Positions 51,697 through 59,385 of a stretch of 60,785 bases of DNA are shown here, one piece after another. The stretch lies in NCBI GenBank assembly GCA_030696455.1, contig JAUYSH010000090.1, forward strand, positions 1 through 60,785, read 5' to 3'. The notes beneath the pieces were generated by a model that made no database searches, was not told the DNA's origin, and saw nothing but the letters and a program-made list of their open reading frames with translations. The stretch comes from Elusimicrobiota bacterium (GTDB lineage Bacteria; Elusimicrobiota; Elusimicrobia; UBA1565; UBA9628). The position numbers and the translations under genes are program-made. Each line of letters opens with the position of its first letter. Positions within the stretch are counted from its first letter, which is position 1.

Positions 51697-51823
51697 GGCC
51701 CGACGGCGGTTTCATGTCCTTCGGGGCCGCTCGGCATTGAGCCTCGCTTGGGGTCGACCGCGCTTCGAGCGCAAACGGCGCGGCGACCCCACACCCCTCA
51801 GGACATGAAGCCGCCGCCGGGCC
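51697..51823 (+). repeat. Structured repeat element C (subtype T)
   Basis: Nearly identical to A and B: arms GGCCCGACGGCGGTTTCATG and complement, core GCTCGGCATTGAGCCTCGC, second hairpin GGGGTCG-A-CCGCGC/GCGCGGCGACCCC. It begins 26 bases after the methyltransferase stop, between convergent genes, with flank TTAACGGC and ACGGCAACGGC before it as beside B. The remaining bases to 51891 are GC-rich spacer with a CTCCTCCCCGGCC remnant. Confidence 0.85.
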
Positions 51824-51891
51824 TCAGCACCGCCTGAGCCGAGCCGCCGGGCGTGATCTCGATAAGCGTGGCGGCTCCTCCCCGGCCCGTG

Positions 51892-53333
51892 TCAGCTTTG
51901 CCGTAGCGTGCGCTCAAGACGCCGGGAGAGCGCGACCCAGCCGGCGGCGAGGGCGGCGACGGCGAGAGCGCGCAGGGCGAGGGGCCAGTCGGCGAGGCCG
52001 CCTTTGGCGTCGAGCAGGTGGAAGACGGGGTGCTCGGTGAGAAGCCACAGGCGCTCGAGCGTGCGCGCGGTCTCGTAGGTGCCGGGCCAGCGCAGGTAGC
52101 CGCCCAGCGCGTGGATGATGAGCGCGGCCGCGGCCGAGTACGCCCAGGCGCGGCGCAGAACCGTGGAGGCGGCGATCTCTTTTTCGTACGGCGTCAGCCA
52201 CCACAGGAAGATCATCGTCATCGAGGCGAAGTAGCGGGTGCCGAAGGACAGGCCGCCGACCCAGTTGCCGTAGCAGGAGAGGAAGAGCAAGGTCCCCGCG
52301 CAGCCGGCCGCGAGCCACAGCGTCTCGGCGTCGCGGCGGCGGACGGCCGCCCACGCCGCGATCAGGAAGGGCGGAAAATAAAACAGCAGGCCGCGCGCGG
52401 GGGTCAGGAAGAACCCGATCAAAGCCTCCGCTTGCGGCCCGACGAAGTTGCGCGACTGCATGCCCAACTCGGGCGGCGCGAGCCGGCCGGCGTAGGCGAG
52501 CCAGTAGGCGAACAGCCCGGCGGCGGGCAGCGCCGCTCCGCCGAGAAACGCCGGCAGCTCCCGCGTGCGGTGAAAGAGCCACAGCCCGGCGGCGCCGGCC
52601 GCGAGGAACACGGCGTCGGGACGGGCCGCGACCGACAGCGCGAAGCCGAAGCCCGCGGCCGCCGCGCGCCCCGGGCCCTTGCCCGCCAGGCCCCACAGGC
52701 CGATTGCCACGCCGAGCTGCGCGGGGCCGTGCTGCCACAGCGCCTGCGAGCTGACGCTGAAAGCCCAGGAGCCCGCGCCGTACAGCACGGCGAGCCACAG
52801 CGCCCAGCGCGCGGAACAGCGGTCGCGCAGCGCGCGATAAATACGGCGACCGACGCCGCCGTGATGGCGGCGCCGGAGAGCTTCGAGAGATCGTGGAGAA
52901 AGCCCGGGCTCACGGGCGGGTTGAACAGCGCGGTGACGAGATAGAACGGCACGGCCAGCAGGCCCGGCAGCACGGGATACACCGACAGCGTGCGCCCCTG
53001 GGAGCCCGGCACGAGGAAGTCGAGCTCGCGGCCGGTCAGCCACGGATGCATGACCGCGTCCATGGCGAGCGTCCCGTGGCGCAGCAGGGCGAAGGGAAGG
53101 AGGCTGTTGGGGATGTCGTCGCCTCCGTGCCAGCGGAAGGTGGACATGTACAGCGCGACGTGCGCGAGCGCCAGCGCCAGCGCCGGCCGCTTCTCCCAGC
53201 CGCCGTCCAGCGAGCGCAGGACCCACAGCGCGGCCAGGGCCGTCGCGATCGCCGCCGCGGGGAAGCGCGCGCCCGCGGCCAGGCAGACCAGCAGCCAGGC
53301 GGCGGCGACGGCGAGGGCGGCGCGTGATTTCAT
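51892..53333 (-). pseudogene. Multi-helix glycosyltransferase-like membrane protein with a one-base frameshift
   Basis: From ATG 53333 (TATAAT eight bases upstream) the frame encodes about five helices with a periplasmic loop (YMSTFRWHGGDDIPNSLLPF) typical of GT39/GT87-like transferases. At the three-base A run 52839-52841 (TTT on the coding strand) the frame changes; adding one T gives VAVFYRALRDRC and runs to the stop at 51892, with about seven more helices. The intact protein would have about 480 residues. A homopolymer indel suggests a sequence error. It likely uses a polyprenyl-phosphate sugar in the adjacent glycan pathway. Confidence 0.78.
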
Positions 53334-53358
53334 CGGCGGGGATTATAGCTTATGCCCC

Positions 53359-53387
53359 TTGGCGAAACGCTCCGGAAGTCGCATAAT
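53359..53387 (+). promoter_or_regulatory. Promoter of the KTSC-like/S1 operon
   Basis: TTGGCG at 53359-53364, a 17-base spacer, CATAAT at 53382-53387, and the start codon six bases after it. Confidence 0.65.
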
Positions 53388-53393
53388 GAAGGC

Positions 53394-53648
53394 ATGCTAA
53401 CCCCCAAGAAGCCGCGCATGTTCACCCGCTACAAGAATCTCAGCGGCGCCTCCACGGTCGCCCGCTACGAGATCGCCAAGGACGCCATGACGATCCGCTT
53501 CGCGGACAACACCGTCTACATCTACACCAATCAGAGCGCGGACCCCGTCAACATCGCCAAGATGAAGACGCTCGCGCTCGCCGGCAAGGGCCTGGGCACC
53601 TTCATCGAAGCGAACGTCAAGAATCGCTTCATGCGCAAAGTCAGGTAG
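53394..53648 (+). CDS. Small KTSC-like domain protein
   Basis: An 84-residue protein whose pattern (VARYEIAKDAMTIRFADNTV, YIYTNQSADPVN, ALAGKGLGTFIEANVKNRFM) resembles the KTSC domain, a small beta-rich module of unknown role often fused or near RNA/DNA-related proteins. Leaderless start. The S1 gene follows after nine bases. Confidence 0.7.
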   Translation: MLTPKKPRMFTRYKNLSGASTVARYEIAKDAMTIRFADNTVYIYTNQSADPVNIAKMKTLALAGKGLGTFIEANVKNRFMRKVR

Positions 53649-53657
53649 ACCGCGCGC

Positions 53658-54842
53658 GTGACGGATTCAAGAGACCAAGAGCCGGCTGAGGATTTCTCGG
53701 CGCTGCTGGGGGCCTCCCTCGAGGCGTCGGATTCGACGCCGGCCGTCGGGGACCGGGTGCGCGGCGAGCTCCTGGCCGTCGGCCGCGAGGACTCCTCGGT
53801 CGCGCTCGGCCCCGGCCGCGAGGGCGTCGTCGCGACCGCCGACTTCCGCGACGCGGAGGGCAAGGTCTCCGTCTCCGCGGGGGACGTGCTCGACCTGTAC
53901 GTGACCTCGGTCCGCAACGGCCAGGTCCGCCTCTCTGCGAACCCCACCGACAAGAACATCGCCGAGGATCTCAAGGAAGCTTTCGAGCTGCGCCGTCCCG
54001 TCGAGGGCCGCGTCGTCGAGGTCTGTAAAGGAGGGTTGCGCGTAAGCGTAAAGGGCAAGTCCGCCTTCTGCCCCATCAGCCAGATCGACGTCAAGCGCAC
54101 CGAGACCGGCGCGGAGCACGTCGGCAGGACCTACGCCTTCCTCCTGACCGAGCTCGCCGAGAAGGGCGCCGTCGTCTCCCGCCGCAAGCTCCTCGAGGAA
54201 GAGCAGGGCCGCGCCGCCGACGCCTTCCTCGCCTCGAACCCCGACGGCTCCGTCGTGACCGGGACCGTCGCGCGCCTGGAGAAGTTCGGCGCCTTCGTCG
54301 AGCTGGTCCCGGGCGTCGAGGGCCTCGCGCACGTCTCCGAGCTCGCCTGGTCGCGCGTCGAGTCGCCGTCCGACCTCCTGAGCGTCGGCCAGTCCGTCTC
54401 CGTCAAGCTTCTCAAGCGCGAGACGGTCGAGGGCCGCCTCAAGATCGCCCTTTCCCTCAAGCAGGTCGCCGAGCGTCCCGCGAGGCCCGCCGCCCCCGCG
54501 GTCGAGGACCCCTGGTCCAAGTACGCCCCCGGCCGGGTCGTCGAGGGCAAGATCACGCGCAAGGAGCCCTACGGCCTGTTCGTACAGCTCGAGCCGGGCG
54601 TCGTCGGCCTCCTGCACCAGTCCAAGACGGAGGACGCGCCGGACTTCTCCTTCGACCGGCAGAAGGTCGGCGAGACGATCTCGGTCCAGGTCGCGGAGGT
54701 CAAGCTCTCCGAGCGGCGCATCTCGCTCGAGCTTCCCCGCGACACGGGCGCCGAGGAGTGGCGCAAGCAGCAGGAAGAGAGCGGGCCCCCGTCCGCCATG
54801 GCCGAGCTGTTCAAGGCCGCGCTCGAGAAGAAGAAGCGCTGA
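53658..54842 (+). CDS. S1 RNA-binding domain protein (RpsA-like)
   Basis: A 394-residue protein with four S1 domains at about residues 30-95, 112-180, 196-265 and 290-360; the last two are best conserved (VVTGTVARLEKFGAFVELVP and VVEGKITRKEPYGLFVQLEP). It is shorter than ribosomal protein S1 (six domains) and probably acts in translation or RNA turnover. GTG start after the KTSC stop. Its end forms a 22-base palindrome with the convergent hipA end. Confidence 0.9.
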   Translation: MTDSRDQEPAEDFSALLGASLEASDSTPAVGDRVRGELLAVGREDSSVALGPGREGVVATADFRDAEGKVSVSAGDVLDLYVTSVRNGQVRLSANPTDKNIAEDLKEAFELRRPVEGRVVEVCKGGLRVSVKGKSAFCPISQIDVKRTETGAEHVGRTYAFLLTELAEKGAVVSRRKLLEEEQGRAADAFLASNPDGSVVTGTVARLEKFGAFVELVPGVEGLAHVSELAWSRVESPSDLLSVGQSVSVKLLKRETVEGRLKIALSLKQVAERPARPAAPAVEDPWSKYAPGRVVEGKITRKEPYGLFVQLEPGVVGLLHQSKTEDAPDFSFDRQKVGETISVQVAEVKLSERRISLELPRDTGAEEWRKQQEESGPPSAMAELFKAALEKKKR

Positions 54843-54846
54843 CGCG

Positions 54847-56094
54847 TCAGCGCTTGAGCGCCTCCCGCATCTTTTTCGCCAACGACGATATGTTCTTGAG
54901 TATCGTATCGATGGTTTCCTTGCCGCCGTGCTCCTCGGTGAACGCGGCGGCGAGCGGCCGGGCGAGCTCGGGGACGCTCTCTCCCATTTCGCCGCAAAGC
55001 TCCAGGACGGCCTTGGCGCCGACGCCGGCCTCCTCGGCGAGACGCTCCCAATGCTCCTTCAAGACCCACTCCGCCCGGTATTGCTTGCCGATCCTCATGG
55101 CGTACTTCGGCGACAGCCGGCCGTAGACCCGCGTGGAGAGAAGGTCGTAAAGCGGCGAAAGCCTGTAATCCTCCCTCCCGATCATCATCGAGAGATTCTT
55201 GGCGTGAGCGTCGCAGTTGCCGATGAGATGGTTGAAGATGACCCAGCGAAGCATGGTCATCTTATCGAGCGCGGGCTGGGTGCCGTGCTCGGCGAGGAGG
55301 CCGAAGCAAGCCTCGAGCCCGGGCCCGCCGTCGGCCTCGTACTTCCGGCCGTAGGAATAGCCGAGCGCCTGGCAGAAGTCCTCCTGGTGAAGGCGGACGA
55401 GCTTGCCGTCCTCTCCCCGGACGCGATCGTAGCGCTCGATGAGATAAAACGGGTGCTTGCCCGCGACCAAAGTCGAAGAGGGGACGGGGAGGCCGGCCTG
55501 CCGCGCCAGCGCCATGCAGAAGGCTTCGTTCTCGACGACGCCCTCGAAGCCCGGAATGGCCGGCTTGAGGATGTGCGAGCTGGCGAACGAGCCGTGCGGA
55601 AGGAAAAACTTTCCGTTCTCGTGGAACAGGGGAATTTTCTGCTGAGCGCCGGCCAGAGAGAGCCGCAGGTCCTCGCGCGCGAGCAGGAGGGGGGTCCGCG
55701 GCATCTCTTCGATCATGCGATCCAGGTCCTTTCGCGACAGCGGCTCGTAGCCGCCGGACGCGCTCGCCGCCTCTCCTTCCGGAACGATTGAAAGAGCGCC
55801 CGCGCATTCGCCTCCGAGGACCTCGAGGAGTTTGAAATCGTTCGATTCGGAGATTCCGAGCTTGGCCGTGATCATTTGGCGAGTCGCTCCCTCGGGCAGG
55901 AGATTGCCGAAGAAGACGCGGCACGGGTCGTCGCCGAAGGCTTCCGTCCGCAGGGGAAGCCGGACGGAGATCGGTGAAGCGTCCGCGTCGGCCAGCCAAT
56001 TCCGGTCGTACTGGAACTCGAGGAGGCCGCCCTCATCCCGGCGCAGGCGCCCGGCGCGCTTGGCTCCCCGGAATACGTCGAGCGTGTCGCTCAT
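54847..56094 (-). CDS. hipA: HipA-like serine/threonine kinase toxin
   Basis: A 415-residue HipA-fold kinase. SLAGAQQKIPL is the P-loop/activation region, HILKP carries an ATP-binding Lys, NHLIGNCDAHAKN the catalytic Asp and Asn, and LSPLYDLLS the metal-binding Asp. HipA toxins phosphorylate glutamyl-tRNA synthetase and slow growth. The start overlaps the hipB stop (ATGA), as usual for the pair. Residues look intact, so it is likely active. Confidence 0.93.
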   Translation of the reverse strand: MSDTLDVFRGAKRAGRLRRDEGGLLEFQYDRNWLADADASPISVRLPLRTEAFGDDPCRVFFGNLLPEGATRQMITAKLGISESNDFKLLEVLGGECAGALSIVPEGEAASASGGYEPLSRKDLDRMIEEMPRTPLLLAREDLRLSLAGAQQKIPLFHENGKFFLPHGSFASSHILKPAIPGFEGVVENEAFCMALARQAGLPVPSSTLVAGKHPFYLIERYDRVRGEDGKLVRLHQEDFCQALGYSYGRKYEADGGPGLEACFGLLAEHGTQPALDKMTMLRWVIFNHLIGNCDAHAKNLSMMIGREDYRLSPLYDLLSTRVYGRLSPKYAMRIGKQYRAEWVLKEHWERLAEEAGVGAKAVLELCGEMGESVPELARPLAAAFTEEHGGKETIDTILKNISSLAKKMREALKR

Positions 56095-56342
56095 TGCGCG
56101 AACTCCTTGCGTTGGATGATCAGGCGCAGCCCGAAGCCTTGCAGCACCTGAAGGACCTTGCCGAGGTGGAGCGTCGGCTTGCCGTTTTCGAGATCGGAAA
56201 GAAACCGCGTTCCCACGCCGCACAGCGCGGCGGCTTGGGCCTGCTTCAATCCGGCGCGCTTGCGCGCTTCGAGAACGGCGCGCCCGATATCCGCAGGATT
56301 CTTGGCCGCGATAGGCAAGGTTTCGTGTGGGTTAGTATCCAT
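56091..56342 (-). CDS. hipB: HipB-like XRE antitoxin and repressor
   Basis: An 83-residue XRE-type helix-turn-helix protein (KRAGLKQAQAAALCGVGTRF, then LENGKPTLHLGKVLQVLQGF). It would neutralise HipA and repress the operon. TATAAT lies at 56367-56362, and matching palindromes sit at the transcript start and 34 bases further up. Standard antitoxin size and order. Confidence 0.92.
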   Translation of the reverse strand: MDTNPHETLPIAAKNPADIGRAVLEARKRAGLKQAQAAALCGVGTRFLSDLENGKPTLHLGKVLQVLQGFGLRLIIQRKEFAQ

Positions 56343-56345
56343 TAT

Positions 56346-56410
56346 ATTCCTGATCGGGAATATTATAGCGGGATAGTCGGATTTCGCAAGTGGTATTCCC
56401 GTTCGGGAAT
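56346..56410. promoter_or_regulatory. HipB-type operator pair in the hipB/aldo-keto reductase intergenic region
   Basis: O1 at 56346-56361 (ATTCCTGATCGGGAAT) and O2 at 56395-56410 (ATTCCCGTTCGGGAAT) share ATTCC-N5/6-GGGAAT. O1 covers the hipB transcript start just after TATAAT. O2 lies upstream of the reductase -10 box (56432-56437), so the same repressor could affect both genes. Confidence 0.7.
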
Positions 56411-56443
56411 AAACACATGCGCGAGGAATGCTATTCTGCGGGC

Positions 56444-57244
56444 ATGCAGAAGCCCGGGATCATCTACGGAACGGCCTGGAAAAAAGAGGCGACCACGGAG
56501 CTCGTGGCGAAGGCCCTCGCCGCCGGCTACCGCGCCTTCGACACCGCCAACCAGAAAAAGCACTACAGCGAGGACCTCGCCGGGGCCGCCATCCGCGAGA
56601 GCGCCGTGCCGCGCGCCGAGCTGTTCCTGCAGAGCAAGTACACGTCTCCCGACGGGCAGGACCAGCGCATGCCCTACGATCCCGAAGACGACGTCGCGAC
56701 GCAGGTGCGCGCCTCCTTCGCGGGCTCGCTGAAGAACTTCGGCGTCGACTTCCTCGACTCCTTCCTCATGCACGGGCCCACCGGGGCCGGCGTGCTCGAC
56801 GAGGACGACTGGGCGGTGTGGGGGGAGATGGAGGCGCTGCACCTCGCCGGGAAAGCCAAGGCGATCGGCATCAGCAACGTCGGGCTGGGTCAGCTGCGCG
56901 AGCTCGAGGGCGCGAAAATCCGCCCGGCGTACGTGCAGAATCGCTGCTACGCGGCGCGGGGCTGGGACCGGGACGTGCGGGAGCACTGCCTCGCCAACGG
57001 TATCGTTTACCAGGGCTTCTCTTTGCTCACCGCCAATCCAAGAGTCGTCGGCCATCCGGCGACGGCCGCGATCGCGGAGCGGCTGAACGCGACGCCCGCC
57101 CAGGTCGTGTTCCGGTTCGCGGCCGCGCTCGGCATACTTCCGCTGACCGGCACGACGGATCCGCGCCACATGCGGGACGACCTCGAGGCGCTTTCGCTCG
57201 AGCTGACGGCGGCCGACCTCGACGCGCTGCGCGCGCTCTCCTGA
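56444..57244 (+). CDS. Aldo/keto reductase
   Basis: A 266-residue (beta/alpha)8 NADPH-dependent reductase. The catalytic tetrad is present: Asp in RAFDTANQ, Tyr in KKHYSED, Lys in LQSKYT and His in SFLMHGP. GISNVGLGQLREL and PLTGTTDPRHM are cofactor-binding motifs. TATTCT lies six bases before ATG. The substrate is not predictable. Confidence 0.9.
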   Translation: MQKPGIIYGTAWKKEATTELVAKALAAGYRAFDTANQKKHYSEDLAGAAIRESAVPRAELFLQSKYTSPDGQDQRMPYDPEDDVATQVRASFAGSLKNFGVDFLDSFLMHGPTGAGVLDEDDWAVWGEMEALHLAGKAKAIGISNVGLGQLRELEGAKIRPAYVQNRCYAARGWDRDVREHCLANGIVYQGFSLLTANPRVVGHPATAAIAERLNATPAQVVFRFAAALGILPLTGTTDPRHMRDDLEALSLELTAADLDALRALS

Positions 57245-57310
57245 AACACAAAACCCCCAGGCGTTAGCCTGAGGGTCGGTCCCGACATTTCTAGTTACGG
57301 GTTCGAATTC
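57243..57310 (-). terminator. Terminator module R3 with conserved upstream segment
   Basis: On the minus strand CGAACCCGTAACTAGAAATG and TCGGGACC precede a perfect stem (CCTCAGGC-TAAC-GCCTGGGG) and TTTTGTGTTT. It directly follows the initiator-tRNA relic in the same direction. In the other direction the hairpin lies right behind the reductase stop. Confidence 0.65.
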
Positions 57311-57317
57311 GTCTAAA

Positions 57318-57380
57318 TGGTTGCGGGGGCTGGATTTGAACCAGCGACCTCAAGGTTATGAGCCTAGAGCCAACTGGTGA
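57318..57380 (-). pseudogene. Decayed initiator tRNA-Met (fMet) 3' half, possible attachment site
   Basis: The minus strand has an anticodon loop CTCATAA, a full T arm (GCTGGTTCAAATCCAGC) and an acceptor 3' strand CCCCGCA-A-CCA, matching bacterial fMet tRNA 3' ends. The 5' acceptor strand TGCGGGG is missing, and the D arm survives only as CAGTTGGCTC. The three G-C pairs of the initiator anticodon stem are also degraded. This is what remains where an element integrates at a tRNA 3' end; the lower-GC island lies on the 5' side. Confidence 0.7.
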
Positions 57381-57464
57381 AAACTGCCCGTCGCGACCGA
57401 CCGCAGTTTCATCAGGTTCAGGATCGAACCTAGCAGTCGTATAGAAAGTATAGCAGGCGAATCG

Positions 57465-58943
57465 CTAAAAAGCACGTCCTGAGGTACTGTACCTCAGTGC
57501 TAGAAGTTTTTGAAGCCGACTTGCCTCCAAGAATCGGTGCTTCTTGTGCCCATTACAGTTGCTGCAGGCGACGATGAGATTCTTAATATGGTTTGAACCA
57601 AAGCTCTGAGGTGCTACTTTCCTGCCGGATTTCGGAGCCAGATTTCGAAGCTCTTTGTTAAGCTTGTTCGAGGAGAGAGGAATAATGTGGTCCACGGAGA
57701 TGCCGCTCCCAATATCACAGAGTTCTGGATAGGCAAGTAGGCACCGTCGGCCGCTTTCAGCGATAAGAACTTCTACTAGCGCAGCTCGTTTCTGATTGAA
57801 TTCCCGCCGCTTAGTAATGGCAGGTCTCGAGTCAAATAGCTCGTGATATCGATGAATCGTTTCGCCAGGTCGGCAAAGAAGTCCTTCGAAGTACGTGCGA
57901 TCTTCAGGAAATTCAAAATGCATGGGCCCTTTGTAAGCAAATGTATAAGCAGCCGACTCAAAATCTGTCAATTCCTTCTTATTAGCGAAGTCGGCATCCG
58001 CGTCACTCCTCGTTGAATATGAACCAAGCAACATGTGTATAAAGTGCCGCGACTTGGCATCGAGCACTACTGCGACGATGGAGAAACCCTGATCCTTTCC
58101 TTCACACAATATGAGAATTGCTGCTTTATCTCGCAGAATCACCGCCTGTACAACTTTAAGCTGTGTGGACTCAGCAGCGTCTTCGCCACATGACAGGACT
58201 GCGCCCGTGTTCAGATTCTGGAAATATTCATCAAGAGGACTATCTCCGAAAGCTTTGGGGCAGCTCGGAAAATGCCTGTCGTTTCCCCACATGTACTGTG
58301 CGCACCAAGGTGTTAACGAGAGGTCTAGGCCGGGCTCTCTGCCAAAAACCTCCCATTTTTTGAGCGGGCTGTAGATTCGCTCGGTAAAGTTCTTGGAGGA
58401 GATTAGTTTGTGTCCAGGTTTGGGAGGAGTGCTTTTCGTGTTCGCCCAAATACTCATTCGCGTCAAGCAGTTTTGAGCTTCTTCTGGGGTTACTGCTCGC
58501 ATCCAGGCGAAGTTGGGCTCACGTTGCAGACTATTTAGCATTGATGGATTTTTGAGAAAATTCTCGATACTGCCGCACAAGTACTCGATTTTCTTTCGCG
58601 TCGCTGGATTTTTTAGGGCATTCTCCAAACGAGTGAGCCATCTCAAGTTCTCAGGTCGATTGTTCCTGCAGTTTGAGTCGATGTGATCGACGACGTATTT
58701 GGGATCAGGGGGCTTTCCGTGGAAAGCCGTGGCTACGATCCTGTGAATGCGGACTCCGGATATGTGCAAGTATGGATTTGTGGAATTTTCCTTTCCAAAT
58801 GTCCACTGATTGTCAACGGAGCGCGCACGCTTCCCGATTGGTTGATGTCGATAGACTGCTCCGTTGTCCCGAACTGAATATCGTTCTCCTTCAAACACGC
58901 ATTCAATTTCCTGTGCAAAGTCATCAACGTCAATTGTTGGCAT
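57465..58943 (-). CDS. Protein with two HNH nuclease domains
   Basis: A 492-residue protein with lower GC than the rest of the window. Residues about 65-115 form a first HNH module of the homing-type (HRIVATAFHGKPP, VVDHIDSNCRNNRPENLRWL, NALKN). The C-terminus (about 430-485) is a second, classical HNH with zinc Cys pairs (CLLAYPELC, VDHIIPLSS, LIVACSNCNGHKKH). The ~300 residues between them match nothing I know. AAGGAAG precedes the start. As the first gene after the att-like relic it may be a mobile-element or defence nuclease. Confidence 0.78.
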   Translation of the reverse strand: MPTIDVDDFAQEIECVFEGERYSVRDNGAVYRHQPIGKRARSVDNQWTFGKENSTNPYLHISGVRIHRIVATAFHGKPPDPKYVVDHIDSNCRNNRPENLRWLTRLENALKNPATRKKIEYLCGSIENFLKNPSMLNSLQREPNFAWMRAVTPEEAQNCLTRMSIWANTKSTPPKPGHKLISSKNFTERIYSPLKKWEVFGREPGLDLSLTPWCAQYMWGNDRHFPSCPKAFGDSPLDEYFQNLNTGAVLSCGEDAAESTQLKVVQAVILRDKAAILILCEGKDQGFSIVAVVLDAKSRHFIHMLLGSYSTRSDADADFANKKELTDFESAAYTFAYKGPMHFEFPEDRTYFEGLLCRPGETIHRYHELFDSRPAITKRREFNQKRAALVEVLIAESGRRCLLAYPELCDIGSGISVDHIIPLSSNKLNKELRNLAPKSGRKVAPQSFGSNHIKNLIVACSNCNGHKKHRFLEASRLQKLLALRYSTSGRAF

Positions 58944-58992
58944 ATCGTTTAGTTGCTTCCTTGACTGCAGGTCGGTTCAACTGAATGGAGCG

Positions 58993-59361
58993 CTACTTTG
59001 AGCCCTCGGGGTCGATGTCTGGAGCGCCCCTGTTCACACGGGCGTCCCACCATTCAACGTCACGCGCCTTTCCTGTCCGAATAATGGGCGCCCCAACCTG
59101 CGCGGGCATCGCATCCCCGCGCTCGAGGCGGCCCAGCTCGAAAGCTGCCTCCCCCAGCGCGGTGATCTGAACGCCGCGTTTTTCCGGTGTTATGCTGTCC
59201 CAGGGATCAGCCCAACGGCGCCCGACGATGTCCCGGCCTAGCATTGGGTGTGGGTCGAAGCCGACGGCTTCTCGGATCTCCGTTGTCGTGACTACCCTGC
59301 GGCCCCTCGCCACTAGCGTACGCAAGATGGCGTACGCGCTGTTTGAAATCGTCGTTGCCAT
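58993..59361 (-). CDS. Small probable DNA-binding protein of the island
   Basis: A 122-residue protein. The N-terminal 60 residues (SAYAILRTLVARGRRVVTTT, then EIREAVGFDPHPMLGR) look like a winged-helix domain; the C-terminal part is polar. ATG 59361 has GGAGG upstream. Its consensus promoter is framed by two palindromes, so autoregulation is likely. No firm family. Confidence 0.6.
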   Translation of the reverse strand: MATTISNSAYAILRTLVARGRRVVTTTEIREAVGFDPHPMLGRDIVGRRWADPWDSITPEKRGVQITALGEAAFELGRLERGDAMPAQVGAPIIRTGKARDVEWWDARVNRGAPDIDPEGSK

Positions 59362-59385
59362 TTTTCCTCCAAGCACTCTCATTCG

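Noticed and set aside
10726-51823. Structured repeats as insertion sequences
   Set aside because: They are about 125 bp, contain no transposase and show no obvious target duplication. A non-autonomous element remains possible but is not shown.
57318-57464. Functional tRNA or tmRNA at the island edge
   Set aside because: No 5' acceptor strand pairs with CCCCGCA, the D arm is incomplete, and the space to the next gene is too short for a tmRNA with a tag frame.
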